Shown: piece after piece, positions 34,252 to 43,290 of the stretch
Layout of the letters: each line of letters starts with the position of its first letter
Position numbering within the stretch: the first letter of the stretch is position 1
Assembly (NCBI GenBank): GCA_003513495.1
Contig: DOPM01000040.1
Span: 30,667 to 94,666 of the forward strand
DNA: 64,000 nt
Reading direction: 5' to 3'
Source: Desulfosporosinus sp.
Lineage (GTDB): Bacteria; Bacillota; Desulfitobacteriia; Desulfitobacteriales; Desulfitobacteriaceae
Program-made: the position numbers and the translations under genes
The notes under the pieces: model-generated
Database searches by the model: none
Seen by the model: the letters and a program-made list of their open reading frames with translations, nothing else
Told to the model about the DNA's origin: nothing

Positions 34252-35631
34252 ATGTTGGAACAGGATTTGAGATTGTTTATTGAAAGAGTAAAAAAGCAGA
34301 ATCCGATGGAAGTTGTTCATGTTCAAGAGGAAATCAACCCAAAGTATGAAATCAGTACTTTAATAATGGAGTTAGAGAAGGCCAGACGTTATCCATTGAC
34401 GATTTTTGATAATGTTAAAGGGCATGATATTTCGGTTGTAACGAATGTTTTGGCTCCCCGCGAGCGTTTGGCGTTAGCTATGGATGTTCATCCCAAGGAT
34501 CTCGCGGCAGAGTTTTCCAAGCGAATAAACCAGCGGATCGAACCAGTGGAGGTGGAGGAAGCTCCATTTCGAGAGAACGTTTTTGTAGGCTCAGAGGTCG
34601 ATTTGTATAAGCTGCCAATTTTAACCCACTTCCCTATTGATGCAGGACCTTACATTACCGCCGGTTTAGTTATTGCAAAAGACCCTGTAACGGGTGCAGA
34701 TACCGCAGGATATCACAGAATGCAGCTTAAAGGGAAGGATAAGTTAGGGATTAGCCTCCACTCTCGTCAACGTTTATGGGAGTATTTTCGCCGCTCAGAA
34801 GAACTAGGCAAATCCTTGGAGGCGTCTATAGTGCTTGGAATACATCCGAATATTTCCATGGGGTCCATGGCCTTAATTCCCTATGATCTGGGTAAATTTG
34901 CAGCTATAGGGGGGTTATTTGGGGCTCCTCTTGAGGTTGCCCGCTGTAAGACCGTGGATCTGCTGGTCCCGGCCTATGCTGAAGTGGTCATTGAGGGGGA
35001 AATTGTTGCGGGAGAACGAGAAACCGAAGGACCTTTTGCGGAATTTACAAATTATGCCTGTTATCGCAGTACAGAAAACGTGTTTAAAGTTAAAGGAATA
35101 CAGTACCGTACGAAACCCCTATTCCAAGACATTACCCCAGGCATGAGTTCCGAGCATATTACGATTGTGGCAGTACAGCGAGAAGGGGACGTTTTAAATG
35201 CCCTGAATAGGACACTTCCCAACGTTAAAAGTGTTCATGCTCCCATCTCTGCCTGTGGATTGTTTCACTGTTATATTTCTATGAAAAAAATTGCGGAAGG
35301 ACAGGCCCAGCAGGCAATCTTTACGGCCTTTTCCGTGGACCATAATCTTAAGATGGTGGTGGTAGTTGATGAAGATGTGGATGTCTTCGATGAAAGACAG
35401 GTTTTATGGGCCATGGCTACTCGACTACAAGCGGACAGGGGAGTAACTATCATACCTCAGCATATGGGAATGGGCTGTACTCTAGATCCCTCCAGCGATG
35501 ACTTAAGTCGCACAGCTAAGATGGGGATTGATGCGACTAAACCGCTAGAAGGGTTTGCACCTACTATAGAAATGTCCGCCGAGGTACAGCAAAATATCCG
35601 TCGGTTTATGGGAACTTTTGGACTTGGATGA
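34252..35631 (+). CDS. UbiD family decarboxylase
   Basis: Probable prenylated-FMN-dependent (de)carboxylase of 459 residues. Family blocks include ILTHFPIDAGPYITAGLVIA, SLHSRQRLWEYFRR, and the catalytic Glu-Arg-Glu-type region GEIVAGERETEGPFAEFTNY. UbiD members act on aromatic or unsaturated acids; some carboxylate aromatics in anaerobes. Leader of a three-gene operon with hydantoinase A and B genes, under a cobalamin riboswitch. No UbiX gene (cofactor prenyltransferase) is in the window. GGGAGGGG precedes the ATG. The substrate cannot be read from sequence. Confidence 0.9.
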   Translation: MLEQDLRLFIERVKKQNPMEVVHVQEEINPKYEISTLIMELEKARRYPLTIFDNVKGHDISVVTNVLAPRERLALAMDVHPKDLAAEFSKRINQRIEPVEVEEAPFRENVFVGSEVDLYKLPILTHFPIDAGPYITAGLVIAKDPVTGADTAGYHRMQLKGKDKLGISLHSRQRLWEYFRRSEELGKSLEASIVLGIHPNISMGSMALIPYDLGKFAAIGGLFGAPLEVARCKTVDLLVPAYAEVVIEGEIVAGERETEGPFAEFTNYACYRSTENVFKVKGIQYRTKPLFQDITPGMSSEHITIVAVQREGDVLNALNRTLPNVKSVHAPISACGLFHCYISMKKIAEGQAQQAIFTAFSVDHNLKMVVVVDEDVDVFDERQVLWAMATRLQADRGVTIIPQHMGMGCTLDPSSDDLSRTAKMGIDATKPLEGFAPTIEMSAEVQQNIRRFMGTFGLG

Positions 35632-35641
35632 GGAGGAGACT

Positions 35642-37765
35642 ATGTACGAAATTGCAGTTGATGTGGGAGGAACATTTGCGGATTTTATAGTGCGTGATCA
35701 ACAGGGAAGTGCATTTACAACGAAAGTTCCTTCGAGTCATGAAGACCCACTGGAACCGATTATAAAGGGCTTGAGTGAGTTAGCTGAGCAGTGTCGCCTC
35801 TCTCTCAAGGAGTTTCTCGGACAAACGAACAAATTTGTTCTTGGCACCACGGTTGGGATTAATGCCTTACTAGAGGGTCAGGGAGCCAAAACGGCTCTAA
35901 TAACAACTGAGGGTTTTCGAGATGCTTTAGAACTACGTCGTTCACGTCTAGCAGAGCAGTGGGATTTTCGGGTTGCTTTGCCGCAGGTCTTAGTACCCCG
36001 TCATTTACGTATTGGTTTGAGGGAACGCATGGATTCTCAGGGTGTATCGATTAAAGCGGTGGACCACGGGCAGATTGAGGAAATAGCTCAGTTTTTGCGT
36101 CAAGAAGAGATAGAATCTGTGGCAGTATGTTTACTTTTTGCCTGCCGTAATCCTGCGCATGAAGTCGAGTTTAAAGAGGTTTTACAAGCACTTTGGTCTG
36201 GAGTTTTTGTCACACTGTCCTCAGAGCTTTCTTCCCAGCTTGGTGAATATGAACGAACGGTTACCACTGTTCTAAATGCTCGCTTAAGTCCCGTCCTAAG
36301 CAATTATTTACAAGACCTAAGGTCACTTTTGTGTGATAAGGGCCTTCAAGTACCTATTTCGATTGCCCAAAATGATGGCGGCTTAACGGATCTAATTCAA
36401 GCTAGCCAAAGCGCTGTCCATACACTTTTCTCTGGCCCGGCAGGAGGGGTAAAAGGAGGATGGGCTTTGGCTAGAGAGCAGAGATTGCCTGAATTAGTGG
36501 TGGCAGATATGGGAGGGACAAGCTTCGATGTTTCCTTAATCAGACAGAGCAAGATGGAGATGACTCCTCAAGCGGAGATCGCTGGATACCCTATCCAACT
36601 TCCAATGTTAGATATTCATACCGTCGGGGCAGGTGGAGGAAGTATTGCTTGGTTGGACAAAGGAGGAATGCTGCAAGTTGGGCCCCATTCAGCAGGTGCT
36701 AAGCCAGGGCCCGCCTGTTACGGTTTAGGAGGCCAAGAGCCGACGATTACGGATGCAGCTTTGATCATGGGCTTAATAGATAGTTCGAACTTTTTAGGTG
36801 GACGAATGACTTTGCAGAAAAAACAAGCCTATGAGGCTATTGACATAAAGATTGCTCAACCCTTAGGCTTGTCCGTCCCAGAAGCTGCCTATGCTATTTA
36901 TCAAATCGCCCTCTCCTTAATGGTGGATGCTGTGTACTTAATGACCGTCAAAAAGGGGTATGATCCTCGTTCCTTTGCCTTGGCAGCCGTTGGTGGTGCT
37001 CTGCCGTTGTTTGCCACGGCCTTAGCAGAAGGAGTGGGGATACGGCAAGTGGTGGTACCGGAACTTGCACCTGTTTTTTGTGCTCAGGGATTACATCACG
37101 CTCGTTTTCAGGTAGAGGCCTTGCGCAGTGTTTATGGAGTTTTGCGTGAGATACCTAGCTCAAGCTGGAATCAAGTTATACTTGAGTTGCAATCCGAGGT
37201 GGATCAAGAGTTATCACGTTTAGGCGTGTGCCCAAAACAACGTAAATATGTTTGGTCGGCGGATTTAAAGTACCCGGACCAACATCACGAAATAAACATA
37301 GATTTCCAAAGGGTTGCAGCGGATCCAGAGGTTTGGCAGCAGTTAGGCAAGGAGTTTCATAAAACCCATCAGAAACTTTATGGCTATAGTCAGCCTGAGA
37401 AGTCTTTATTACTCGTCAATCTTCGATTACTAGCTCTGGAGAGGGAGGAATGTCTTCAGACTGAATCAGATCAAGTTAGGATCCAAGTTAACACTGGAAA
37501 TCCATTCACCTGTAAGACTAGTAAGAGGATACCTAAATCGAATGAGCTAACCTCAGTCTATCTGCGGGGAGCTTTTCAGGAAGTGGATATCTTTCATTGG
37601 CGGGATTTATACCCCGGAATGTGTTTACAGGGGCCCGCATTAATCAAAAAGACCTTCACGACAATATTACTGGAAGAAAACTGTGAGGCAGAACTTGATC
37701 AGGCGAGGAATTTAAGCATTAAGATAGGAAAGGATGACGATAACTATGAATACCAAAATGAATGA
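35642..37765 (+). CDS. hyuA: Hydantoinase A / oxoprolinase / acetone carboxylase beta-like subunit
   Basis: ATP-dependent amidohydrolase or carboxylase subunit of 707 residues with an acetate/sugar-kinase-like core. Motifs: VDVGGTFADFIV (N-terminal phosphate loop), LGTTVGINALLEGQG, DMGGTSFDVSLI (second phosphate loop), and HTVGAGGGSIAWLD with GPACYGLGGQEPTITDA. In the family it activates its substrate with ATP for ring opening (hydantoin, oxoproline) or carboxylation (acetone, acetophenone). ATG at 35642 follows GAGGAGGAG; ten bases separate it from the UbiD stop. Its stop lies within the hydantoinase B gene, so the subunits are coupled. Confidence 0.9.
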   Translation: MYEIAVDVGGTFADFIVRDQQGSAFTTKVPSSHEDPLEPIIKGLSELAEQCRLSLKEFLGQTNKFVLGTTVGINALLEGQGAKTALITTEGFRDALELRRSRLAEQWDFRVALPQVLVPRHLRIGLRERMDSQGVSIKAVDHGQIEEIAQFLRQEEIESVAVCLLFACRNPAHEVEFKEVLQALWSGVFVTLSSELSSQLGEYERTVTTVLNARLSPVLSNYLQDLRSLLCDKGLQVPISIAQNDGGLTDLIQASQSAVHTLFSGPAGGVKGGWALAREQRLPELVVADMGGTSFDVSLIRQSKMEMTPQAEIAGYPIQLPMLDIHTVGAGGGSIAWLDKGGMLQVGPHSAGAKPGPACYGLGGQEPTITDAALIMGLIDSSNFLGGRMTLQKKQAYEAIDIKIAQPLGLSVPEAAYAIYQIALSLMVDAVYLMTVKKGYDPRSFALAAVGGALPLFATALAEGVGIRQVVVPELAPVFCAQGLHHARFQVEALRSVYGVLREIPSSSWNQVILELQSEVDQELSRLGVCPKQRKYVWSADLKYPDQHHEINIDFQRVAADPEVWQQLGKEFHKTHQKLYGYSQPEKSLLLVNLRLLALEREECLQTESDQVRIQVNTGNPFTCKTSKRIPKSNELTSVYLRGAFQEVDIFHWRDLYPGMCLQGPALIKKTFTTILLEENCEAELDQARNLSIKIGKDDDNYEYQNE

Positions 37766-39488
37766 AGTTATCGAACGGGCTGTCATTGCTAATCACTTGG
37801 ATACGATTACTCAAGAAATGGGCTATGCCTTAGAGCGGTCGTCCCGTTCTCCTATTTTTGCTGAGGCCTGCGATTTCGCCTGTGGAATATGTAACGGTGA
37901 GGGGGATTTAGTCTCTCAAATAAATGGCATACCAATTCTTGCAGCAGCAGGAACCTTTAGTGTTAAAGAAGTGATCCGGAAATACTCTTCTGAGCAGATT
38001 GAAGAGGGGGATGTCTTTATCCTTAATGACCCCTATCAAGGAGGAAACCACCTTCCGGATATTGGGATTATTACTCCATTAGTCGTGGCTGGAGAGGTCT
38101 TATTCTATTGTGTTAGCAGGGCTCATCATGGAGATATCGGAGGGTCCGTCGCAGGAAGTTATAATGCTAAAGCAACTGAAATTTTTCAGGAGGGCCTGCG
38201 TATTCCACCGATTAAACTTGTGAGCAAGGGGCAAGTTCTTAACGATGTTATGGACCTAATTCTACGAAATGTAAGAAATCCGCTGATGCTCCAAAATGAT
38301 CTGTGCGCTCAAATGGGAGCCAACCAGATTGGAGTTGCTCGTTTAGCAGAGTTACTCAATGATTATTCTCCTGCTCGAATAAAAGGGACAGTAGAATATT
38401 TGCTAGATCACGCCGAAAACCTTACTCGTCAAGCTATTGAAGGTATGCCGGATGGAGATTACTCTGCCGAAGAGTGGGTTGATGATGATGGCTTTCAAGA
38501 GAATCCTATTAAGATCAAGGTAGAAGTAAGGATTAGAGGAGAGGAAATGACGGTTGATTTTGAGGGCACTGATCCTCAAGTCAAGGGCTTTGTAAACTCG
38601 GCGTTAGTAACCAGTACGACAGCTGCCTGGATTGGAGCCCTTTGGGCGTTAGGTCCAGACATTCCACGAAACAGCGGTGCTTTTAGAGCAATTAAGGTTC
38701 TTTTGCCAGAGGGCAGTTTAGTGAACCCCTATGATCCTGCGCCGGTTACCTTGAGTACGTTAACTCCGGCAAGTGAAATAATCAGCTCAATTTTCCAAGC
38801 TTTAGACTCTGTGGCGGGTCAACGATTGCCTGCTGGTTTTGGGCGTTATTGTGGGCCGTCGTTCTATGGCATCGATCCTCGAAACCAGGAATTTTATGTG
38901 GGATTTGCCTTTTGTGCCTTAGGTTCAGGTGGAGGAATATCTGGTAGGGATGGTTATCCTTATATGGCTCCCTTGTCCAATTATGGGGGGGTGCGAGCAC
39001 CAAATATCGAGGCTAATGAAATCCAATACCCACATTTAACCTTGTGTCATGAAATGGAAATCGATACCAGTGGAGCGGGAACGTGGCGCGGGGGACCAGG
39101 TGTTCGCTATAGCATACAGTTTCAAGGTGACCCGACCAATATTGTGATGTTTGGTGATGGAATGAAAATTCCACCGTTTGGCGCAGCAAAAGGGAAGCCT
39201 GGAAGTTTGAACTACGTTGAATTGTTAACAATTAATGGGGAAAAGATTCCTCTAGAGAGCAAAGAACCTTCGCGCTCCTTGTCGAAGGGAACGGTACTGA
39301 CCATGGTTTCCTCTGGTGGTGGTGGTTGGGGAGACCCTTGGCAGAGAGACCCAGGGAAAGTAGAGCAAGATGTCTTAGATGGTGTTATTTCCCGTGCGAA
39401 GGCCAGAGAGGATTATGGGGTTGTGGTGGTCGAAGAAGGTGTAGATTGGGCAGCAACGACTGAGTTGCGCTCTGTCTTGTTAGCGTAG
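37746..39488 (+). CDS. hyuB: Hydantoinase B / acetone carboxylase alpha-like subunit
   Basis: Partner of the upstream HyuA-like protein, about 580 residues. Family blocks: EEGDVFILNDPYQGGNHLPDI, SRAHHGDIGG, DFEGTDPQVKGFVNS, and the late SGGGGWGDPWQRDPGKV. Together with HyuA it should form an ATP-dependent ring-opening or carboxylating enzyme. Several in-frame starts are possible (37734, 37746, 37758); AAAGGA best serves 37746. The 3' end overlaps the end of the convergent M50 protease gene by nine bases. The neighbouring UbiD gene suggests a carboxylation or decarboxylation pathway. Confidence 0.9.
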   Translation: MNTKMNEVIERAVIANHLDTITQEMGYALERSSRSPIFAEACDFACGICNGEGDLVSQINGIPILAAAGTFSVKEVIRKYSSEQIEEGDVFILNDPYQGGNHLPDIGIITPLVVAGEVLFYCVSRAHHGDIGGSVAGSYNAKATEIFQEGLRIPPIKLVSKGQVLNDVMDLILRNVRNPLMLQNDLCAQMGANQIGVARLAELLNDYSPARIKGTVEYLLDHAENLTRQAIEGMPDGDYSAEEWVDDDGFQENPIKIKVEVRIRGEEMTVDFEGTDPQVKGFVNSALVTSTTAAWIGALWALGPDIPRNSGAFRAIKVLLPEGSLVNPYDPAPVTLSTLTPASEIISSIFQALDSVAGQRLPAGFGRYCGPSFYGIDPRNQEFYVGFAFCALGSGGGISGRDGYPYMAPLSNYGGVRAPNIEANEIQYPHLTLCHEMEIDTSGAGTWRGGPGVRYSIQFQGDPTNIVMFGDGMKIPPFGAAKGKPGSLNYVELLTINGEKIPLESKEPSRSLSKGTVLTMVSSGGGGWGDPWQRDPGKVEQDVLDGVISRAKAREDYGVVVVEEGVDWAATTELRSVLLA

Positions 39489-40328
39489 TCCATAAATTGA
39501 TTCCGTAAATGTCTTGGAGATATCTAACGAATACATCATTAGAAAGACTAAAACTCCGATTAGAACAAGATATGAAATACCAATCTTTAGTCTGAAACTG
39601 GGCTCGACGCTTAGGTATTGGGCAGTAACTGATTTTTGGCGATACATGGTTAGGACTTCATAAGCCCCGAAAAGCACGATAATAAGTAGAATATAGGCAT
39701 GTAGTTTCCAAATGAGGAACAGAGCCATCACTAAGCCAATCACCCAGATAAAGGGAGAGATTGCCTTCGAGATTCTGCCCCCATCTAAGGAGCCGAAGGG
39801 AAGTAGATTAAAAAGATTTATGAAGGCACTGACATAGGCCAATCCTGCCCAATAGGGACTGCTCGTCAGCATGTAGAGACCTAAACAAACAAAGGTAATC
39901 AATGCCCCAGCTGCAGGACCACCAATGGCTGTTATGGCTTCTTCCCGAACAGAATTAGGCATGCTCTTCATTCTTATAAAGGCACCAAGAAAAGGAATAA
40001 ATGTTGGAGCAGAAACATCTAGACCAAGTTTCTTACTGGTTACGTAATGACCCATCTCGTGAATGAAAATTACTCCAACAAAGCCTACAGCAAATAGCCA
40101 ACCATATATTTGAGCATAGAGTAATGCCGTCAAACCCATAGTTATAAAGGTCCCTGCAAATTTTGAAGCCTTTAATAAGGTAAACAGCAGTTTGCCGATT
40201 ACAGCTAGTTTACCAAAATTTAGAAAACCTAAGATTGCTGTGATCACGATACTCAGGATGGCTTTAGAATTTCTTTTCCTTGGTTTTTCTACGAGATCGT
40301 AATCAGGTTTATTCTCGTCGTGAAGCAT
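39480..40328 (-). CDS. M50 family site-2-type membrane metalloprotease
   Basis: Integral membrane protein of 282 residues with about six helices. The zinc motif HEMGH (His90, Glu91, His94) lies in a helix, and the second family motif, NLLPFGSLDGGRI, provides the later Asp ligand. Site-2 proteases cut membrane proteins in regulated proteolysis; this variant lacks a PDZ domain, like SpoIVFB-type or housekeeping members. ATG at 40328 follows AAGGGAG at nine bases; an ATG ten codons earlier has no such site. The substrate is unknown. Confidence 0.88.
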   Translation of the reverse strand: MLHDENKPDYDLVEKPRKRNSKAILSIVITAILGFLNFGKLAVIGKLLFTLLKASKFAGTFITMGLTALLYAQIYGWLFAVGFVGVIFIHEMGHYVTSKKLGLDVSAPTFIPFLGAFIRMKSMPNSVREEAITAIGGPAAGALITFVCLGLYMLTSSPYWAGLAYVSAFINLFNLLPFGSLDGGRISKAISPFIWVIGLVMALFLIWKLHAYILLIIVLFGAYEVLTMYRQKSVTAQYLSVEPSFRLKIGISYLVLIGVLVFLMMYSLDISKTFTESIYGLR

Positions 40329-40597
40329 ATAATAGTCTCCCTTACTTATTCTGATCATCTTGGAATTACCTTTATATTATATAGTAATCAGTTGCATATT
40401 TAGATAGAAGATACCTAGGCCTATTTTATCATTGATATTCCTTTTTCAGAAGAGCTATTAAATTGATAAGGGATAGAATTTGCCTCATTAGAGGTAATTG
40501 GATACTTATTTCAGAAAAGTTTATAATTTGTTTATAAATTGTTTAGAGAAATTCAAGACAATTCGCTTAAACTATAGTTAGAGAGCTTCCTAAAGGG

Positions 40598-40697
40598 AGT
40601 GTTCCAACGGAGTCTTGGTGCCAAGGCCTGGTCCATGACACAGTTGGATATCTGAGCGGTAAGCCCAGACGTGGGCATATGCCGCTCAGAGGACACT
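40598..40697 (+). ncRNA. Structured leader RNA, three-way junction, class not recognised
   Basis: Helices read by eye: P1 40598-40604 with 40691-40697 (AGTGTTC / GGACACT, one G-T pair); P2 40605-40608 with 40643-40646 (CAAC / GTTG), capped by CTTG-GTGC-CAAG; P3 40652-40659 with 40682-40689 (CTGAGCGG / CCGCTCAG), containing an inner GCCCA-GACG-TGGGC hairpin. It lies 70 bases before a 44-residue membrane peptide gene. The compact junction looks like a riboswitch or other cis-regulatory RNA, but it matched none of the classes I could recall. Confidence 0.5.
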
Positions 40698-40767
40698 TAT
40701 TTAATAATTCTGCACGAACATTTCAATTTCTTCTTAATTTGTGGTTAATTGAAAGGGAGGGAATCGT

Positions 40768-40902
40768 ATGGAAGGACTAGATTTTTTGCTAACAGCTATC
40801 TGTTTTTCAGTTTTGGGTTATGGATTATGCTATATGACTCTTTCAGTTAATCATAAATCTAAACCTCAAAATGTGAATACTGAAAATTCAATGCAGCGGT
40901 AA
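40768..40902 (+). CDS. 44-residue single-helix membrane peptide
   Basis: Begins MEGLDFLLTAICFSVLGYG and ends TENSMQR. One hydrophobic helix (about residues 5-27) is followed by a polar tail containing NHKSKPQ. AAAGGGAGGG lies seven bases before the ATG, a strong ribosome site supporting translation. It resembles KdpF-like or transporter-associated micropeptides in form only, and no transporter gene follows. The structured RNA at 40598-40697 precedes it. Confidence 0.6.
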   Translation: MEGLDFLLTAICFSVLGYGLCYMTLSVNHKSKPQNVNTENSMQR

Positions 40903-41090
40903 GACGGATCTATTCAAAAGGGACCTAATACATGAGTCAGGTAGATTTGTAGGGAAGATATGAGGGTGTGACGGACGAAGGTTTGTTATACCCTTTTTGT
41001 TATATTTTTAAAAGCGTAAACTTGCGTTACATTACAAATATTGGTGGAATCAACAAGGTTAATTTTAGTGAAAAATTGACGGCTTTATTG

Positions 41091-41140
41091 TATAATGCTG
41101 AAGATGACAATCATCCAACGTAGCTGCTTAAAGCAGCTAC
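41091..41140 (+). promoter_or_regulatory. Likely -10 box and leader hairpin ahead of aguA
   Basis: TATAAT at 41091-41096 is followed by a nine-base-pair hairpin GTAGCTGCT / AGCAGCTAC at 41120-41140 near the expected start of transcription, 68 bases before aguA. The -35 box is not clear. The hairpin has no strong T run. Confidence 0.45.
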
Positions 41141-41207
41141 TATTCTTTGTCTTATTGATAGATTTGAAGGATTACCAGGAGTATAAACTAGGAATAGAGG
41201 GATTTAA

Positions 41208-42245
41208 ATGAATCCGAAACAGCTAAACTATAAAATGCCACCGGAATGGACTAAGCATACTCGGACCTTTATTTCATGGCCTGTAAAAGCGTCCATGTGC
41301 TATCCCGAGAACTATGAGGAGGTCTGTCAGGGTTACACAGAAATCATCAAGGCGATTGCCGAATTTGAGCCTATAACCGTCGTAGCAAATTCTGAGGATT
41401 TTAAGAAGCTTTCTTGCTTATTTCAAAATGAGCGGATTGAAATCCTTGAGATCGAGCATAATGATGCATGGCTAAGGGATAATGGTCCAACATTTCTTAT
41501 CCGTGATGATGGGGATAGGGCAGGGGTCAATTGGAGGTTTAATGCTTGGGGTGGAAAGTACGCGCCTTGGGATTTAGACGACCAAGTGGCTAGTGAGATT
41601 TTGAAGCATGTCAAATTGAAAGGGTTTGATGCTCCCCTCGTTATGGAAGGGGGTTCCTTTCATGTCGATGGTGAAGGTACGCTGCTGACAACGGAAGAGT
41701 GTCTCTTAAATCCTAATCGGAATCCAAATATGAGTAGAGAACAAATTGAAGCAGTGTTAGGGGATTTTCTTGATATCCAGAAAGTAGTCTGGCTTAAAAA
41801 AGGGCTTGATGGAGACGAGACGGATGGTCATGTCGATAATATTGCCTGCTTTGCTGCTCCAGGTAAAATACTCTTGCAGGTTTGTGATGATCCTACGGAT
41901 GAGAACTATGCCATTACCCAAGAAAACTTAGCCATATTAAAAAGAGAGACGGATGCCCTCGGGAGAAGGTTCGAAATTATCCCAATTCATCAACCTCCCA
42001 AACTATGTGATCCCCTTACCAAAGGGCGTTTGACCTTAAGTTATTTGAACTTCTACTTTGTTAATGGAGGAATTGTTTTGCCTGTTTTTGGTGGGAAAGC
42101 AAAAGAATTTGATGGATTAGCGGTTCAGGTGTTAAGCCAAACCTTCCCCCGAAGGCGGATACGCACAGTTAATGGAATGGGGATCATTCGGGAGGGTGGA
42201 AACGTTCATTGTACAACCCAACAGATGCCAGCAGGGAGGGATTAA
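41208..42245 (+). CDS. aguA: Agmatine deiminase
   Basis: Hydrolyses agmatine to N-carbamoylputrescine and ammonia, a putrescine route from arginine. The 345-residue protein carries the family start MPPEWTKHTRTFISWP, the DAWLRDNGPTF substrate motif, MEGGSFHVDGEGT, and the catalytic cysteine at about residue 335 in GGNVHCTTQQ. It lies one base upstream of aguB, the next enzyme. Weak ribosome site (TAGAGGGA). No arginine decarboxylase lies in the window. Confidence 0.95.
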   Translation: MNPKQLNYKMPPEWTKHTRTFISWPVKASMCYPENYEEVCQGYTEIIKAIAEFEPITVVANSEDFKKLSCLFQNERIEILEIEHNDAWLRDNGPTFLIRDDGDRAGVNWRFNAWGGKYAPWDLDDQVASEILKHVKLKGFDAPLVMEGGSFHVDGEGTLLTTEECLLNPNRNPNMSREQIEAVLGDFLDIQKVVWLKKGLDGDETDGHVDNIACFAAPGKILLQVCDDPTDENYAITQENLAILKRETDALGRRFEIIPIHQPPKLCDPLTKGRLTLSYLNFYFVNGGIVLPVFGGKAKEFDGLAVQVLSQTFPRRRIRTVNGMGIIREGGNVHCTTQQMPAGRD

Positions 42246-42246
42246 G

Positions 42247-43122
42247 ATGAGAAAGGTTAAAGTGGCAGCTACTCAGATGAGCTGTTCTAATAACATTGAT
42301 GAAAACATTACCAAAGCTGAGGGTTTGGTAAGGGAGGCAGCATCTCAGGGTGCTCAGATTATTTTGTTGCAAGAGTTGTTTGAAACCCCGTATTTCTGTC
42401 AAAAGGAAAAATCTCAGTATTATGTTTATGCAACGGAACTAGAGCAGAATAAAGCGGTTAACCATTTTAAAGGAGTAGCTAAAGAGCTTCAGGTGGTACT
42501 GCCCATCAGCTTCTATGAGAAAAAAAACTATGCACGTTATAATTCTCTAGCTGTCATAGATGCTAGTGGAGACGTTCTAGGTAAGTATCGCAAGAGCCAT
42601 ATCCCAGATGGCCCAGGGTATGAAGAAAAGTTTTATTTTAACCCAGGAGATACGGGCTTTAAGGTCTGGAATACTCGCTATGGAAAAATTGGGGTTGGAG
42701 TCTGCTGGGATCAATGGTATCCGGAAGCTGCACGGTGTATGGCCTTGATGGGGGCAGAACTGCTTTTTTATCCTACGGCCATCGGTTCAGAGCCCCAAGA
42801 TGGATCGATCGATTCTAAAGATCATTGGCAGACCTGTATGCTGGGGCATGCAGCAGCAAACTTGATTCCTGTAATCGCTTCGAATCGAATCGGGGTTGAG
42901 GAAGATGATGAATCGAATATTTCCTTCTACGGATCGTCTTTCATTGCAGGTCCCCAGGGGAATAAGATTGTCGAAGCTGGGCGCACCGAAGAAAGTGTTC
43001 TGATCGCTGAGTTTGACCTAGAACAACTTGAGACGCAACGAATCGAGTGGGGGATTTTTCGAGATCGCCGACCCGATTTATACAGAATCATATCATCCTA
43101 TGATGGGGAGACTAAGATTTAG
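42247..43122 (+). CDS. aguB: N-carbamoylputrescine amidase
   Basis: Nitrilase-superfamily enzyme of 291 residues that converts N-carbamoylputrescine to putrescine, CO2 and ammonia. The Glu-Lys-Cys triad sits in LQELFETPYFC, GKYRKSHIPDGPGYEEKFYF and GVGVCWDQWYPEAAR. It ends with the typical DRRPDLYRII. ATG at 42247 follows AGGGAGGGATT; an in-frame ATG 25 codons upstream lies inside aguA. Together with aguA it gives a complete agmatine-to-putrescine path. Confidence 0.95.
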   Translation: MRKVKVAATQMSCSNNIDENITKAEGLVREAASQGAQIILLQELFETPYFCQKEKSQYYVYATELEQNKAVNHFKGVAKELQVVLPISFYEKKNYARYNSLAVIDASGDVLGKYRKSHIPDGPGYEEKFYFNPGDTGFKVWNTRYGKIGVGVCWDQWYPEAARCMALMGAELLFYPTAIGSEPQDGSIDSKDHWQTCMLGHAAANLIPVIASNRIGVEEDDESNISFYGSSFIAGPQGNKIVEAGRTEESVLIAEFDLEQLETQRIEWGIFRDRRPDLYRIISSYDGETKI

Positions 43123-43187
43123 GAGACGTTTTAATCGTTTGCTGAGGCAGACCTCAATATCTAACCAATATTATAGAAATGATTTCT

Positions 43188-43217
43188 CCCCCCGGTACAA
43201 ATGAACCGGGGGGTTTT
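43188..43217 (+). terminator. Terminator of the aguAB operon
   Basis: Perfect nine-base-pair stem CCCCCCGGT / ACCGGGGGG, eight-base loop, then TTTT. Confidence 0.9.
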
Positions 43218-43290
43218 GCTGATTAAAAAGACTCTTATGAATACTAGTCGAATTTAGGGCGTAGGGAATTTTGAGCTAACTGAGAAGTAG

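Noticed and set aside
40598..40697. Assignment of the junction RNA to SRP RNA, SAM or ykkC classes
   Set aside because: The conserved loops of those families (GGAAG tetraloop region, kink-turn, ACGR cores) are absent.
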